DNA from: Armatimonadota bacterium
GTDB taxonomy: Bacteria; Armatimonadota; Fimbriimonadia; Fimbriimonadales; Fimbriimonadaceae
Assembly: GCA_025360125.1 (NCBI GenBank)
Contig: JANYCU010000029.1
Location: forward strand, 1 to 55,061
Direction: 5' to 3'
Length of the DNA: 55,061 nucleotides
In this document: piece by piece, positions 39,620 to 48,507 of the stretch
Position numbering within the stretch: position 1 is the first letter of the stretch
How the letters are laid out: each line of letters starts with the position of its first letter
Position numbers and translations under genes: made by a program
Notes under the pieces: generated by a model
What the model saw: the letters and a program-made list of their open reading frames with translations, nothing else
What the model was told of the DNA's origin: nothing
Databases searched by the model: none

Positions 39620-40573
39620 TTAAATCCCGCGACCGTCGTTCCTTTCGTGGACTCTTGTTCGCTCCAGTTTGAGCATCGCCTCATCTACAAATCTTCGGTG
39701 CCGCTGAGCCATCAGGTCCTCGGTCACATCGGATCGGTCCAGTACAGGGAACGACGTCGCCCACGTCCCAATGTTCTGTATCGGCCGCAAGCTTACGCGC
39801 AAATCCCAAAAAGGAAGAAAGGTCGGGTCCACATTCGGAATGCTCAGAAAGTAATGCTGAGTGAAGGCATCCATCGCGTTTAGTCCGTATGCCCACAATA
39901 TGTCGAGCCGGGCGATGGCCACATCGAACAACGGATCGCCGATAGAGGTTTCCTCCCAGTCGATGATTGCTGCCAGTTTGTTGTTCTTCCAAAGCATGTT
40001 GCCGGGCCAAAAGTCGCCGTGGCGAAACCGATATTCATTTTCTTGGACCCTCGGCAGCCATTCGGTCAATACTTTTCGAATTTTTGTTTCTTGTAGGTCT
40101 TCGTTTGGCTCACCAGTCAAAGGGCGCAAATTCACCGGAGAGGGTTTCATGAAGGAAAATACGGGGTGCTTGACATCGAGTTGGTGGATGTGGGCCAACT
40201 GGTTTGCCATTTTGATCGCCCGATCTCGCACGTTCGTAACGGTCAAATCGGGCGAACCATCGACATAATCCAAAACCAAAAAGGGTCGCGGTAGAAGTGA
40301 GCGAGATAGGTCAAAATGCCGCGGTTTAGGTACCAGAATCCCCTGCTCGTCTAAATGAACCAATAGATTGAATTCGTTCTTCGCAGATTCTGGGTAATGT
40401 TCGAAGCTCCATTCGCCCACATGCCGAATCACCCACTTCTGCCTGCCTAGCTCTGGATGGTCGATATCGAGTCCGGTCGTCTCGCACGATATTCCGCCAT
40501 TGAGTGGCCAAAATCGGATCAGTTTGGCCCCTGTGACAACCTGATTCGCAATTTGCTGATAGGTGTTGTCCAT
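39620..40573 (-). CDS. Aminoglycoside phosphotransferase-family kinase
   Basis: The 317-residue protein has the APH/choline-kinase fold: a phosphate-binding N-lobe and the catalytic loop RFRHGDFWPGNML (His-Gly-Asp, Asp catalytic). The metal-binding motif is AAIIDWEETSIGDPLFD. The family phosphorylates aminoglycosides, sugars or macrolides; nothing identifies the substrate and no other resistance gene is near. It starts 3 nt after the small HAD gene on the same strand. Confidence 0.85.
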   Translation of the reverse strand: MDNTYQQIANQVVTGAKLIRFWPLNGGISCETTGLDIDHPELGRQKWVIRHVGEWSFEHYPESAKNEFNLLVHLDEQGILVPKPRHFDLSRSLLPRPFLVLDYVDGSPDLTVTNVRDRAIKMANQLAHIHQLDVKHPVFSFMKPSPVNLRPLTGEPNEDLQETKIRKVLTEWLPRVQENEYRFRHGDFWPGNMLWKNNKLAAIIDWEETSIGDPLFDVAIARLDILWAYGLNAMDAFTQHYFLSIPNVDPTFLPFWDLRVSLRPIQNIGTWATSFPVLDRSDVTEDLMAQRHRRFVDEAMLKLERTRVHERNDGRGI

Positions 40574-40576
40574 TGC

Positions 40577-40867
40577 TTATACAGAGTTTGGCAATTCGTG
40601 TTTCAGATATCTCCACTCGGAAACTTCCTGGTCATCTATCATCAGGTTCGGTTTTGGAAGGAACCCAACAAAGCACGATGACAGACCAAGTTCCTGCGCC
40701 GCCTCCTTGGCGTATTCTGCCCCACCGCTGCTCCATAAGTACAATGTGGCACCGCCTTGATGAAGTTCTCGGACGCGCTCAATCATCCTCGGCATAGGAA
40801 TCCGCTTAGATCCCACCGTACGAACAAGGGTGTCGTCCACGTCAACAAACGCGATTATTTTTTCCAT
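40577..40867 (-). CDS. Small HAD-like phosphatase
   Basis: The 96-residue protein starts IIAFVDVDDTLVRT, the HAD motif I (DxDxT with the nucleophile Asp and general acid Asp). A motif II-like Ser-Ser-Gly lies in LYLWSSGGAEYA, and motif III/IV-type Asp-Asp in NLMIDDQEV. With no cap domain and under 100 residues it is one of the shortest HAD proteins, as in polynucleotide-phosphatase-like or DUF705 groups. It starts 4 nt before the APH gene, so the two form an operon. TATTCT at 40877-40882 lies 9 nt before the ATG. Confidence 0.8.
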   Translation of the reverse strand: MEKIIAFVDVDDTLVRTVGSKRIPMPRMIERVRELHQGGATLYLWSSGGAEYAKEAAQELGLSSCFVGFLPKPNLMIDDQEVSEWRYLKHELPNSV

Positions 40868-40923
40868 CGAACGCTAAGAATAACTCAGATTGGACTTGCT
40901 ATCGATGGTGAGTAATCGTCCTT

Positions 40924-41094
40924 TCAAGCGCTCGACGACAATTGCCCGACCGAAGTTTGAATTTTCGGCATGTGCTCCTGCTGGTAGACAAGGAGACGCC
41001 ACCCAATAACAATAACGATCACCAAGAAGACGAGGCAGACAATCAACAGCGCCTTTCGGTTCCAAGCGTCAAGTTTGCCTTCACCCAGTTTCAT
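40924..41094 (-). CDS. Small single-pass membrane protein (56 aa)
   Basis: An ATG at 41094 preceded by AGAGGAACTGGA (good SD) opens a 56-codon frame. A charged N-terminus (KLGEGKLDAWNRKA) is followed by one strong transmembrane helix (LLIVCLVFLVIVIVIGW) and a polar tail (LLVYQQEHMPKIQTSVGQ). The charge pattern predicts the N-terminus inside. No family is recognised. It lies just downstream of the NIPSNAP gene on the same strand. Confidence 0.6.
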   Translation of the reverse strand: MKLGEGKLDAWNRKALLIVCLVFLVIVIVIGWRLLVYQQEHMPKIQTSVGQLSSSA

Positions 41095-41135
41095 TCCAGT
41101 TCCTCTTGCCCTGTGAAGTGCTCCTTGGAAATAAT

Positions 41136-41555
41136 CTAACGGAAAGTCGATCCTCGTGTGATTCCCAAGTTTGCCAATTCTTGCCCAAGTGGATTTGCGA
41201 TTTGTGCCTGCTCCATGATCGATAAGATTGAGTCAAGCATTGACGGCGAGTACCACGCTTCATGACTTTCGTGAGAATCTATGAGTCCTAAAATGGCATC
41301 ACGCGGCCCAAGTCTCCAGGCATTGCTCGAATAGAATTCGTCTTGTGACATCTGAAGTTGTTCCGGGCTGTCAAAGGCCCGGACAAGCATATAGCCATCG
41401 GCTAACCCGGCAACTGGTCCATAGGCTACAACCTCCATCCCGACTGCCGCTAGCAGCGGGAGGCTGTGTTGCTCAACTAAGTTGTGAAAATCAAGCTGCG
41501 TCCCCGGGTGCAGACGGTAAATTCGAAATTCTATGTACCGTTGCTCGTTGCTCAC
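41136..41555 (-). CDS. NIPSNAP-family protein
   Basis: The 139-residue product fits the NIPSNAP ferredoxin-like domain: YIEFRIYRLHPGTQLDFHNL, VAYGPVAGLADGYMLVRAF, then SPEQLQMSQDEFYSSNAW. NIPSNAP proteins are small stress- or membrane-associated proteins of unclear biochemistry in bacteria. Start is GTG at 41555, with no good SD. Neighbours on the same strand are small membrane proteins. Confidence 0.8.
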   Translation of the reverse strand: MSNEQRYIEFRIYRLHPGTQLDFHNLVEQHSLPLLAAVGMEVVAYGPVAGLADGYMLVRAFDSPEQLQMSQDEFYSSNAWRLGPRDAILGLIDSHESHEAWYSPSMLDSILSIMEQAQIANPLGQELANLGITRGSTFR

Positions 41556-41570
41556 ATGATGAGTTTAACC

Positions 41571-41717
41571 TTAAATTGGCTTTCGTCCTTGAATAATTCG
41601 AAGCAGAACGACAATGACAGCGATGACCAACAAGATGTGGATCAACGAGCCGATATTCATCACGAAAAATCCGAGTAGCCACAGGATGACGAGAATAATA
41701 ATAATGGTTTCTAGCAT
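41571..41717 (-). CDS. lmo0937-like small membrane protein
   Basis: The 48-residue protein (start ATG 41717 after AGAGGAC) begins MLETIIIILVILWLLGFF and has a second hydrophobic stretch (LIHILLVIAVIVVLLRII), ending in GRKPI. This two-helix arrangement matches the widespread lmo0937-type family seen in stress regulons. A longer frame to 41753 lacks an equally good ribosome site. Confidence 0.75.
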   Translation of the reverse strand: MLETIIIILVILWLLGFFVMNIGSLIHILLVIAVIVVLLRIIQGRKPI

Positions 41718-41829
41718 AAGTCCTCTCTTAACCGTCCCTACTCCCCAGTTCACGATCGTGTCACCAGTCTCGTATTAATTTCAAATTAGTTAGGCCTTTT
41801 GTCTCGAAATTTTTGCGCCGTTTAGAGCG

Positions 41830-41835
41830 TAGAAT
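41830..41835 (+). promoter_or_regulatory. -10 box of the alcohol dehydrogenase gene
   Basis: TAGAAT, 6 nt before the GTG at 41842. Confidence 0.45.
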
Positions 41836-41841
41836 GGGCGA

Positions 41842-42891
41842 GTGAGTATTACCACCGCCGCCTACGCCGTCCCTTCGCCAACCGATCCGCTCGCACCTTG
41901 GACATTTGATCGGCGCGATCCAAATCCCAGCGACGTACTCATCGACATCCTATTTTGCGGTGTTTGTCACTCAGATTTGCACCAAGCCCGCGACGAATGG
42001 GGCGGTTCAACGTATCCAATGGTTCCGGGCCATGAAATCATCGGCACGGTTTTGGCCGTCGGATCCGAAGTCACCAAATGGTCAGTTGGCCAGACGGTTG
42101 GTGTCGGCGTGTTTGTTGACTCCTGCCGGAACTGCGAAAACTGCAAAGCCGGACTTGAGCAATATTGCGACGGCGGAATCTCGGGTACCTACAACGGCGT
42201 CGAACAAGACAAAGTGACTCCAACCTACGGTGGATACTCCACAAAGATCACCGTCGATCAAAACTACGTGGTTTCAATTCCCGAGGGAATTCCACTTGAA
42301 GGAGCCGCTCCCTTGCTTTGCGCTGGAATCACGACCTATTCACCGCTCATGCATTGGAAAGTCGGTCCTGACACGAGAGTCGCAGTAGTTGGTCTTGGAG
42401 GACTTGGACACATGGGAGTTAAGTTCGCCAAGGCCCTCGGTGCATCGGTAACGGTCATTTCCCATTCACCCGGCAAGAAGGAAGACTCCGCCCGACTCGG
42501 TGCCGATGACTTCATAGCCACCAACGATCCCGATGCGTTTAAGAACAACGCGAAGCGATTCGACTTCATCCTCAACACAATCTCGGCTGACCACGAGTAC
42601 AACGACTACCTTGGCCTGCTCGCGCTGGATGGAGTGATGTGTTTGGTAGGACTTCCGAACCCAACAACAGTTGCGGCGTTTCCTTTGGTTGGCCGACGAC
42701 GCAGCCTCGCGGGATCCATGATAGGCGGAATTGCCGAGACGCAAGAGATGCTCAACTTCTGTGCGGAGAAAGGAATCTCTTCCGACGTCGAAGTCATCGA
42801 AATGTCTTACATTAACGAGGCCTACGAACGAATGTTGAAGAGCGATGTCCGCTATCGATTCGTCATTGACTTGGCTAGCCTCAAGAGCTAA
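41842..42891 (+). CDS. Zinc-dependent NADP alcohol dehydrogenase (YahK/CAD type)
   Basis: The 349-residue medium-chain dehydrogenase has the catalytic zinc ligands (GVCHSDLH Cys, VPGHEIIG His), a structural zinc cluster of four Cys ([17 protein letters not shown]) and the Rossmann loop [19 protein letters not shown]. Its closest match in style is E. coli YahK/plant cinnamyl-alcohol dehydrogenase, which reduces broad aldehydes with NADPH. The start is GTG at 41842 with a TAGAAT box 6 nt upstream. It is followed by a hairpin shared with the convergent gene. Confidence 0.93.
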   Translation: MSITTAAYAVPSPTDPLAPWTFDRRDPNPSDVLIDILFCGVCHSDLHQARDEWGGSTYPMVPGHEIIGTVLAVGSEVTKWSVGQTVGVGVFVDSCRNCENCKAGLEQYCDGGISGTYNGVEQDKVTPTYGGYSTKITVDQNYVVSIPEGIPLEGAAPLLCAGITTYSPLMHWKVGPDTRVAVVGLGGLGHMGVKFAKALGASVTVISHSPGKKEDSARLGADDFIATNDPDAFKNNAKRFDFILNTISADHEYNDYLGLLALDGVMCLVGLPNPTTVAAFPLVGRRRSLAGSMIGGIAETQEMLNFCAEKGISSDVEVIEMSYINEAYERMLKSDVRYRFVIDLASLKS

Positions 42892-42911
42892 AAGTGGCAC
42901 GGATACACGGC

Positions 42912-42950
42912 TAAACTCTGCAATAGTTTGGAATACCCAAGCAGAGTTTA
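42912..42950. terminator. Hairpin between convergent genes
   Basis: A 10-bp perfect stem (TAAACTCTGC, 42912-42921, with GCAGAGTTTA, 42941-42950) has a 19-nt loop, in the gap between the alcohol dehydrogenase and the 42974 gene. It resembles the widespread CACGGATAAAC / CTGCGTTTATCTGTGTT intergenic hairpins. Without clear T runs, termination is only likely. Confidence 0.5.
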
Positions 42951-42973
42951 TCTGTGTTAAATTTTCGCTGAAG

Positions 42974-43657
42974 CTACTCGACAACTGCAGACGAATAACT
43001 TCCAGCCGCCTCGCCGCTGGCGACGGGGATTGGAAGTCCCTTAAACGTAACCTTGGACTTCATCACTTGTCCGTTGTCAGTGACAAAATAGGTTCCCGTA
43101 ATCGAGTATTCGGTTCCTGTTTCAGCAACAACCTGTTTGAACTTGTGAAAGGTCTTTTCCCCTACTTTCTCGTCGCCTTGATAAGTCGTTTCAATCTTCA
43201 GGGCGCCAAGGCTCGTCTTCTCGTTTTTCGCGACGTCCCACTTCGCAACCTTGTCCTTAGTGAGTTCTTCGGTTGGCGCAAAGAACTGGCCAATCAAGAA
43301 CATTCGTAGCGAGTCAGCCCCGTCGATTCCACCTTCAAAAGTGGTCATTGATCGAGTGTGATCAAACGTAAATTTAAGATCTGAAACTGGCGGATTTGCG
43401 TCGTTGCCTCCTGCGATCACCTTTATTTCGTCGTGGTGAACTGTCACCGAGTAGCCGTCTTTTCCAACTTCGCCGGACCAGGACGTCGTGGCTTCGATCG
43501 TCGCAGTGAGCCCACTAACCTCGAATTCTGATTTCGTCTTGATTTTGTACTTCAAATCTTTGGTCCAGTTGTGGCCAATTTTGATCGTATCCTCGGCGAA
43601 AGCGAGAGCAGAAAAGGTGAGGAGGGCGGAAATGAAAATGGCTTTAGTAGATTTCAT
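42974..43657 (-). CDS. Secreted hypothetical protein
   Basis: The 227-residue product starts at ATG 43657 with a signal peptide (STKAIFISALLTFSALAFA). The body is a single beta-rich domain (DTIKIGHNWTKDLKYKIKT..., TFDHTRSMTTFEGG, TFHKFKQVVAETG) that resembles DUF6263/lipoprotein-type beta-barrels, although I cannot name a family with confidence. The upstream N-terminal extension (to 43858) is rejected because the signal peptide lies at 43657. Confidence 0.7.
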   Translation of the reverse strand: MKSTKAIFISALLTFSALAFAEDTIKIGHNWTKDLKYKIKTKSEFEVSGLTATIEATTSWSGEVGKDGYSVTVHHDEIKVIAGGNDANPPVSDLKFTFDHTRSMTTFEGGIDGADSLRMFLIGQFFAPTEELTKDKVAKWDVAKNEKTSLGALKIETTYQGDEKVGEKTFHKFKQVVAETGTEYSITGTYFVTDNGQVMKSKVTFKGLPIPVASGEAAGSYSSAVVE

Positions 43658-43824
43658 AGGGATCACAAGTTGGTTTGCCGAAGTCCGGTCAATAGTTTCT
43701 ATACAAGTATTCTCCAAGTTTAGTTTCGCACGATAGGACCTTTGGGTAAGTAAGGATTTGCGACTTAGCTGAGAATCAGTTTTTCGATTCTTCAATTTCC
43801 TCACCATTTCCAAATAAATAGAGT

Positions 43825-43830
43825 TATCGT
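43825..43830 (+). promoter_or_regulatory. -10 box of the intradiol dioxygenase gene
   Basis: TATCGT, 6 nt before the ATG at 43837. Confidence 0.45.
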
Positions 43831-43836
43831 ATTGAC

Positions 43837-44637
43837 ATGCACAACGACGACGCACCAATCGGCACTATTTACTCTCGGCGCGAAGCTCTCGCTTTGGCTG
43901 CCAAAGCTGGCATTGGCTTGACTGCGGCTGGACTGTTCTCCTTTGCCGGGGCGCAAGACACCAAGACGAAAGCCAACCTCGTTGCGAGCCCAGCGCTCAC
44001 CGAAGGTCCGTTCTTTGTCGACGAAAAGCTCAACCGATCGAATCTGTTGGTGGGCACATCCCGTCCGGCGGTGGTCAGCGGCACGCCGTTCGAACTCGAG
44101 CTCATGATCCATAAACTGACTGGCGACAAGCATGTTCCGTTTGCGGGTTGTCAGATAGATATCTGGCATTGCGATGCGGCTGGAGTGTATTCGGATGAAA
44201 GCAACCCGATGAACCATGAAGACACCGCCAAGCAGACCTGGCTCCGCGGGTACCAGATCACCGATTCAAAGGGCATCGCGAAGTTCCAAACCATCATTCC
44301 CGGGTGGTATCCCGGCCGAACGGCTCACATCCATTTCAAAGTCCGAACCTTCTCGGAGAAGCATCAGGTGACGGCTGACTTCACGTCCCAACTCTTCTTC
44401 CATGAGGCCGATTTGAAGTCCATTTACGCCAAGAAACCTTATTCGGGACAAGATGTCGCAGTTGGCCTCAACATGCGGGACGGAATCTACGCCGAACGCC
44501 AAGTCGACGGCAGCGTCGCTGGCCAGCACCTCACCCTCGACCTCGCCAAAGCCGCCAAGGGCCACTCCGCCAAGTTCGCCATCGTGCTTACCGACAAGAA
44601 TTTTTCTGACAGTCACGGCGGCTGGAATCTGTTTTAA
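43837..44637 (+). CDS. Tat-exported intradiol ring-cleavage dioxygenase-like protein
   Basis: The 266-residue protein begins with a twin-arginine signal (SRREALALAAKAGIGLTA), as expected for a cofactor-containing enzyme folded before export. The body (about 50-255) matches the secreted intradiol dioxygenase family: LTEGPFF, IDIWHCDAAGVYSDE, and the Fe(III) ligand region GWYPGRTAHIHFKV (Tyr and two His). These enzymes cleave catechols between the hydroxyls; the extracytoplasmic members are largely uncharacterised. A hairpin follows the stop. Confidence 0.88.
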   Translation: MHNDDAPIGTIYSRREALALAAKAGIGLTAAGLFSFAGAQDTKTKANLVASPALTEGPFFVDEKLNRSNLLVGTSRPAVVSGTPFELELMIHKLTGDKHVPFAGCQIDIWHCDAAGVYSDESNPMNHEDTAKQTWLRGYQITDSKGIAKFQTIIPGWYPGRTAHIHFKVRTFSEKHQVTADFTSQLFFHEADLKSIYAKKPYSGQDVAVGLNMRDGIYAERQVDGSVAGQHLTLDLAKAAKGHSAKFAIVLTDKNFSDSHGGWNLF

Positions 44638-44701
44638 TCGCCTGCCATCTACCGTCCGCAGTTAGCTGCATAGTCAGTTGAATGAGTGTCCAGGAATAAT
44701 A

Positions 44702-44727
44702 TCTGTCCGATGACTCTGTCGGACAGA
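44702..44727 (+). terminator. Hairpin downstream of the intradiol dioxygenase
   Basis: TCTGTCCGA (44702-44710) pairs with TCGGACAGA (44719-44727) around an 8-nt loop. No T run, so terminator activity is uncertain. The 184-bp gap up to 44821 otherwise shows only short CTCCCGACTCCTAACTC-like word repeats and the promoter of the next gene. Confidence 0.45.
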
Positions 44728-44807
44728 CGGGGTGGATGGCTCTCCCGACTCCTAACTCTAAACACCAAAAATTCGACGCAACAAAGGTTTGGATTTGTCC
44801 AATCGCT

Positions 44808-44813
44808 TATACT
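44808..44813 (+). promoter_or_regulatory. -10 box of the cyclase-STAND gene
   Basis: TATACT, 8 nt before the ATG at 44822; predicts a leaderless message. Confidence 0.5.
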
Positions 44814-44821
44814 AGCTAATA

Positions 44822-47242
44822 ATGGTTGGACTCGGGAACGAACAATATCGTGCATTCCTGATGACTGACATTGTCGGCAGTACCGCGCTGACCCAATCAG
44901 ACCCAATTGGATACGGCAAGGCCCTCGCTGCTCACAACGAGCTTGCCGACATTACGTTCAAATCTTGTGGAGGAAAGCTTCTCAAATCACGTGGACAAGG
45001 TGACGGACTTCTCGGAGAATTCGAATCTTCCGCCGACGCAGTTAGGGCAGCATTTGCTTTCCAATCAGCCCTCCATACCATTCCCGGATCACCCATCCGA
45101 TGCCGATTCTCCGTTCATTACGGAGTCTGCTACGGAGATGGCGAAGACTATTTTGGCCACACGCTCAACGTTTGTGCGAGGTTAAGAGATGTGGGACATC
45201 CTGACCAGATCCTTATCAGTTCGACCGTCGCCGAACTCGCGAACCAATTAGGGCACGAGGGTATTAATTTCTTCGATCTCGGATGGCATGGCCTCAAGGA
45301 CATCGCAACTGCTACCAGAATCTTCCAAGCCGACCGAGTCGGATCCCATCAACCATTCTTAAAACTAAGAACCGATGCCCGTTTTAGGTTGCCGATCTTC
45401 GGAACTCCGTTCGTTGGTCGCGAAGTCGAATTGGAACGAGTATCGACCATTCTCGCCGCACGTCAAGCGGTTCTTTTACTTGGCCCCGGCGGCATAGGCA
45501 AGACCCGACTTGGAGTTCGGTCAGCAGAAGTTGTCGCCCAAGAACTCAATTGTCCGTGTGTTTTTGCCAACCTGATCGAGGCGATCGACGGCGCCTCGGT
45601 CGAGCAAGTCATTGCCGATACCCTTGGCCTGAGAACCCTCGCCGATATCGGCCGTACCCTCGACAAGGGCCTCATTTTAGTGGTCGATAATTGCGAGCAC
45701 GTTGCCCAAGCAGTTTCCTCCGCTATCAATCCACTCCTGCAGAACCATCCTGAATTTAAAGTCATTGCTACCTCGCGAACGAAGCTTGACCTCAACTCCT
45801 GCACCGTCCTCAACGTCGACGGTCTTGGAGTCGGCGAGCACGGTACCGCCTCCACAGAACTCTTTGTCCAACTCGCAAAAACCCACGACGATTCGTTTGA
45901 ACTAATGCCCGGCGAGACCGAAATCGTCGAATCGATCTGCGCCGCCGCCGAAGGAATTCCCCTCGTTATCGAGATTGCCGCCTTTTACATCAACAGCCTC
46001 TCGGTTAAACAAATCGCCGAGAGAGTCTATGAATTGGTCCGAACCAATCCCGGCACCGGACGTCACGGTAGCCTCGACGCCGTCCTATCGGGCACCATCA
46101 ATTGCCTTGACGACGATGCAAAAGAAGCATGCGGGGCCCTCTCGTGGTTCGCAGGCGGGTTCACGCTCGACGCAGCGATTGCAGTATTGGGGGTGAGTGC
46201 CGAGTCAAGTATTCGAAAGCTGATCGAGACTTCCCTGCTCCGGTTCGACCGCGCCGCCGTTCCCGCACCGCGTTACCGCTTCCTCGAAGTTATTCGGAAC
46301 TTTACGCGCGACACGCTCGGCGGCACAACGCCACCCGACACTCTTATCGATTGGGCCCTTCAACGATCCCAAATCCTCACCGACAAATTGGGCGACGACC
46401 GAAGTCGCCAAGAAATGTCGGTCGAAATATCCAACTTCCGCGTCGCCCTTGCAGCGATGGCATCAACCAAAGACGGTGACCGAAATGGACTGATGCTAGC
46501 CACATTTCTAGCCCGCTACTGGCTCCTCGCCGGTGCCGCTGAAGGCAGTTCCTGGCTCAAAACCATGTTGGACAAGAGTCCCGAGCCTACTGACGATCAC
46601 GAGTCGTTGCTCTTGTATGCCAACGCAAACAACCGACTCGGAGCCTTCAGGTATCAGCAACAGGACTGGCTCGGCGCGACGGTATCCTACTCGGCGGCTC
46701 GGAGATATGCCATTCGAGCGGGAAATATTTCGGTCGCGATTTCGACCAAACTCAATGAAGGTTTAGTCTATATGGAGCAAGGTCAACTTGACAATGCGAG
46801 ACCACTTTTGACCGAAGCCGAAGAGTACTTTCGGTTGGAGGGTCAAACTCAAAATTGGTTGATCGCGTTGCTCAATTTAGGACGCTTGGAACTAGTGGTC
46901 GGCAACTATGATGTCGCCGAAAAACTCCTCCTGCAGGGAAGTCAAGCGAACATCGAAGCACTGAAGTACACCTCTGCGCTTTGTAACTTAAATTTGGTCA
47001 CGTGTGCCCTACTCCAAGGAACGAGTCCAACGTCCTATTTAGATGCCCTGGATCTGCAAAAAGACATTCTCAATATTCACGGTCTCGCGGTCAAAAATTA
47101 CCTTCAAAGCCTCGTTTCATTTACGGAAGGTAATTCCGAACTTGAAAGCTCGTTTATGCAGCTTGCAGAATTTCAACGTCAAGAGGGTGCGACCATCCCC
47201 GAGTTCGAATTGAGTCTGCGTTCAAGGGTCGTTCTCAATTGA
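44822..47242 (+). CDS. Class III nucleotide cyclase - STAND ATPase - TPR signalling protein
   Basis: The 806-residue cytoplasmic protein has three parts. A class III adenylate/guanylate cyclase (1-170) has metal Asp residues Asp16 (MTDIVGS) and Asp61 (SRGQGDG), plus the transition-state Asn116 and Arg120 (HTLNVCARLRD). An AfsR/LuxR-like STAND ATPase (about 195-450) has Walker A GPGGIGKTRLG and Walker B LILVVDNCEHV. A C-terminal TPR-like solenoid (about 540-806) completes it. Unlike relatives it lacks a C-terminal LuxR HTH. cAMP or cGMP output gated by the ATPase is likely but unproved. Confidence 0.88.
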   Translation: MVGLGNEQYRAFLMTDIVGSTALTQSDPIGYGKALAAHNELADITFKSCGGKLLKSRGQGDGLLGEFESSADAVRAAFAFQSALHTIPGSPIRCRFSVHYGVCYGDGEDYFGHTLNVCARLRDVGHPDQILISSTVAELANQLGHEGINFFDLGWHGLKDIATATRIFQADRVGSHQPFLKLRTDARFRLPIFGTPFVGREVELERVSTILAARQAVLLLGPGGIGKTRLGVRSAEVVAQELNCPCVFANLIEAIDGASVEQVIADTLGLRTLADIGRTLDKGLILVVDNCEHVAQAVSSAINPLLQNHPEFKVIATSRTKLDLNSCTVLNVDGLGVGEHGTASTELFVQLAKTHDDSFELMPGETEIVESICAAAEGIPLVIEIAAFYINSLSVKQIAERVYELVRTNPGTGRHGSLDAVLSGTINCLDDDAKEACGALSWFAGGFTLDAAIAVLGVSAESSIRKLIETSLLRFDRAAVPAPRYRFLEVIRNFTRDTLGGTTPPDTLIDWALQRSQILTDKLGDDRSRQEMSVEISNFRVALAAMASTKDGDRNGLMLATFLARYWLLAGAAEGSSWLKTMLDKSPEPTDDHESLLLYANANNRLGAFRYQQQDWLGATVSYSAARRYAIRAGNISVAISTKLNEGLVYMEQGQLDNARPLLTEAEEYFRLEGQTQNWLIALLNLGRLELVVGNYDVAEKLLLQGSQANIEALKYTSALCNLNLVTCALLQGTSPTSYLDALDLQKDILNIHGLAVKNYLQSLVSFTEGNSELESSFMQLAEFQRQEGATIPEFELSLRSRVVLN

Positions 47243-47274
47243 CCACAAGATTCTGGTAAGGTCGTTTAGACTCT

Positions 47275-47955
47275 ATGAAAATCTTCCGATTCACGATGCT
47301 TGCAGTAACTGTTCTGTCGATGCCATGTTTAACTATCGCAGCCAGTTCGACCGACCGAATGACCGAGAAACGACTTCCACACACCCAAAGCACAACTCAG
47401 CCGATCACGCTGAGGTCAGTGACCGGTCCAAATGAAAACAATAGCAATCCGGATTACAAATCAAATTGGTTACTCGAGATCAAAGCGCTCACCTCAGCAC
47501 TGACCGTTGGCGCGACGGTTAAACTCAATGTGGTTCAAGTTCTCAATCCAACCGGACCGAATCATATGGTGAAAATCACTCAGGTCAATGCTGCGGCAAT
47601 TGTCTTTGGTCCGAGCGTTCAGGGCATCAGTACAGCGTCCGTTACGGTTCCAGTCGAAGCGGTTGGCGAAACCCAAGGCGGACTTTATGGCGTCAATCTT
47701 CAAGCCAGTGCAACCATCACCGAAGCGGGGACAGCGAGGGTCACCACAAGCAGTGTCAACGGAACGTACCCGTTCACATTTCCCCAAAGCAATGATCGAC
47801 TTGGTTCAGGTGGAGGGACCTCACCAGTGCCCATGATTCCTGCCCCTGGTCCCGACCCAGTGAGGATTCATATGAAACACCATCTATATGTCGAAGACTA
47901 CTACGACTGGTACGTTGGCGACGCTGATTTTCATCACCGCCACAAGCAAGACTAG
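47275..47955 (+). CDS. Secreted hypothetical protein
   Basis: The 226-residue product has a signal peptide (MLAVTVLSMPCLTIAA) and a Ser/Thr-rich beta domain (about 60-170) of Ig-like appearance. A Pro/Gly linker (SPVPMIPAPGPDPV) leads to a His/Tyr-rich tail (DYYDWYVGDADFHHRHKQD) that might bind metal or a wall polymer. It lies 32 nt after the cyclase-STAND gene, so it may be co-transcribed. No known family. Confidence 0.65.
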   Translation: MKIFRFTMLAVTVLSMPCLTIAASSTDRMTEKRLPHTQSTTQPITLRSVTGPNENNSNPDYKSNWLLEIKALTSALTVGATVKLNVVQVLNPTGPNHMVKITQVNAAAIVFGPSVQGISTASVTVPVEAVGETQGGLYGVNLQASATITEAGTARVTTSSVNGTYPFTFPQSNDRLGSGGGTSPVPMIPAPGPDPVRIHMKHHLYVEDYYDWYVGDADFHHRHKQD

Positions 47956-47967
47956 TGTTTGCTGTAT

Positions 47968-48008
47968 GCCGTCAGCCGTCAGCCGTCAGCCGAACTCGAC
48001 TGACGGCT
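47968..48008. repeat. Heptamer repeat and hairpin
   Basis: Three tandem GTCAGCC units (47971-47991) are followed by an inverted copy; AGCCGTCAG (47981-47989) pairs with CTGACGGCT (48000-48008) over 9 bp. It lies between convergent genes and resembles the GTCAGCCGTCAGCC word repeats of many soil-bacterial genomes. Confidence 0.7.
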
Positions 48009-48018
48009 AATAGCGTAA

Positions 48019-48369
48019 TTACCTAAACACCGAAAACGCCGCCTCATACCCGTCCTCGACGCTTGCCGACGCCTCGCTATAAGCGATCTTGCACGTCGTC
48101 GTTCCGCACATAAACGCGATGGTGTTGTTCGCGCTCGGCGAGAGCATCGCCCGACTAATCTTCAGTCCTTTCCACGGCAATTCGTCGGACTTTGCCTTTG
48201 TAAAGTCTAACATAACCACGAAGTCTTTTTGCATGCCGTTGACCTTGCCGTACTGCAAAACCTCTACGCGAATGTCGTCCTCATCCATCGACTTAGCGAC
48301 ACTAAGAATCTCCCCATCTTTGAGATTAAATTTTCGGAGGAAATCGGCGAGGGCAATGGATTTGGCCAT
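48019..48369 (-). CDS. Hypothetical protein
   Basis: The 116-residue product (ATG 48369) is a small alpha/beta protein (ALADFLRKFNLKDGEI, VVMLDFTKAKSDELPW, AFMCGTTTCKIAYSEAS) with a Cys pair. No signal peptide, helix or family is recognised. The in-frame extension to 48486 runs into repeat DNA and is rejected. Confidence 0.6.
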   Translation of the reverse strand: MAKSIALADFLRKFNLKDGEILSVAKSMDEDDIRVEVLQYGKVNGMQKDFVVMLDFTKAKSDELPWKGLKISRAMLSPSANNTIAFMCGTTTCKIAYSEASASVEDGYEAAFSVFR

Positions 48370-48385
48370 ATCATTATTATGGTTC

Positions 48386-48416
48386 GGAGTGCAAGGTGCA
48401 GAGTGCGAAGTGAGGA
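48386..48416. repeat. AGTGC word repeat, copy 1
   Basis: Short repeat words GAGTGCAAGGTGCAGAGTGCGAAGTG. An inverted, longer relative lies at 48577-48608, after prfC, and another at about 54801-54818. Confidence 0.65.
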
Positions 48417-48507
48417 GGGCATCTTCTTCCCTCTCAAAACTCCTGACTCCAAAAAACCTCCTCAAACTCTCGACTCCCAACTCCAAAACGCTGCCCGCCC
48501 AATTCTT

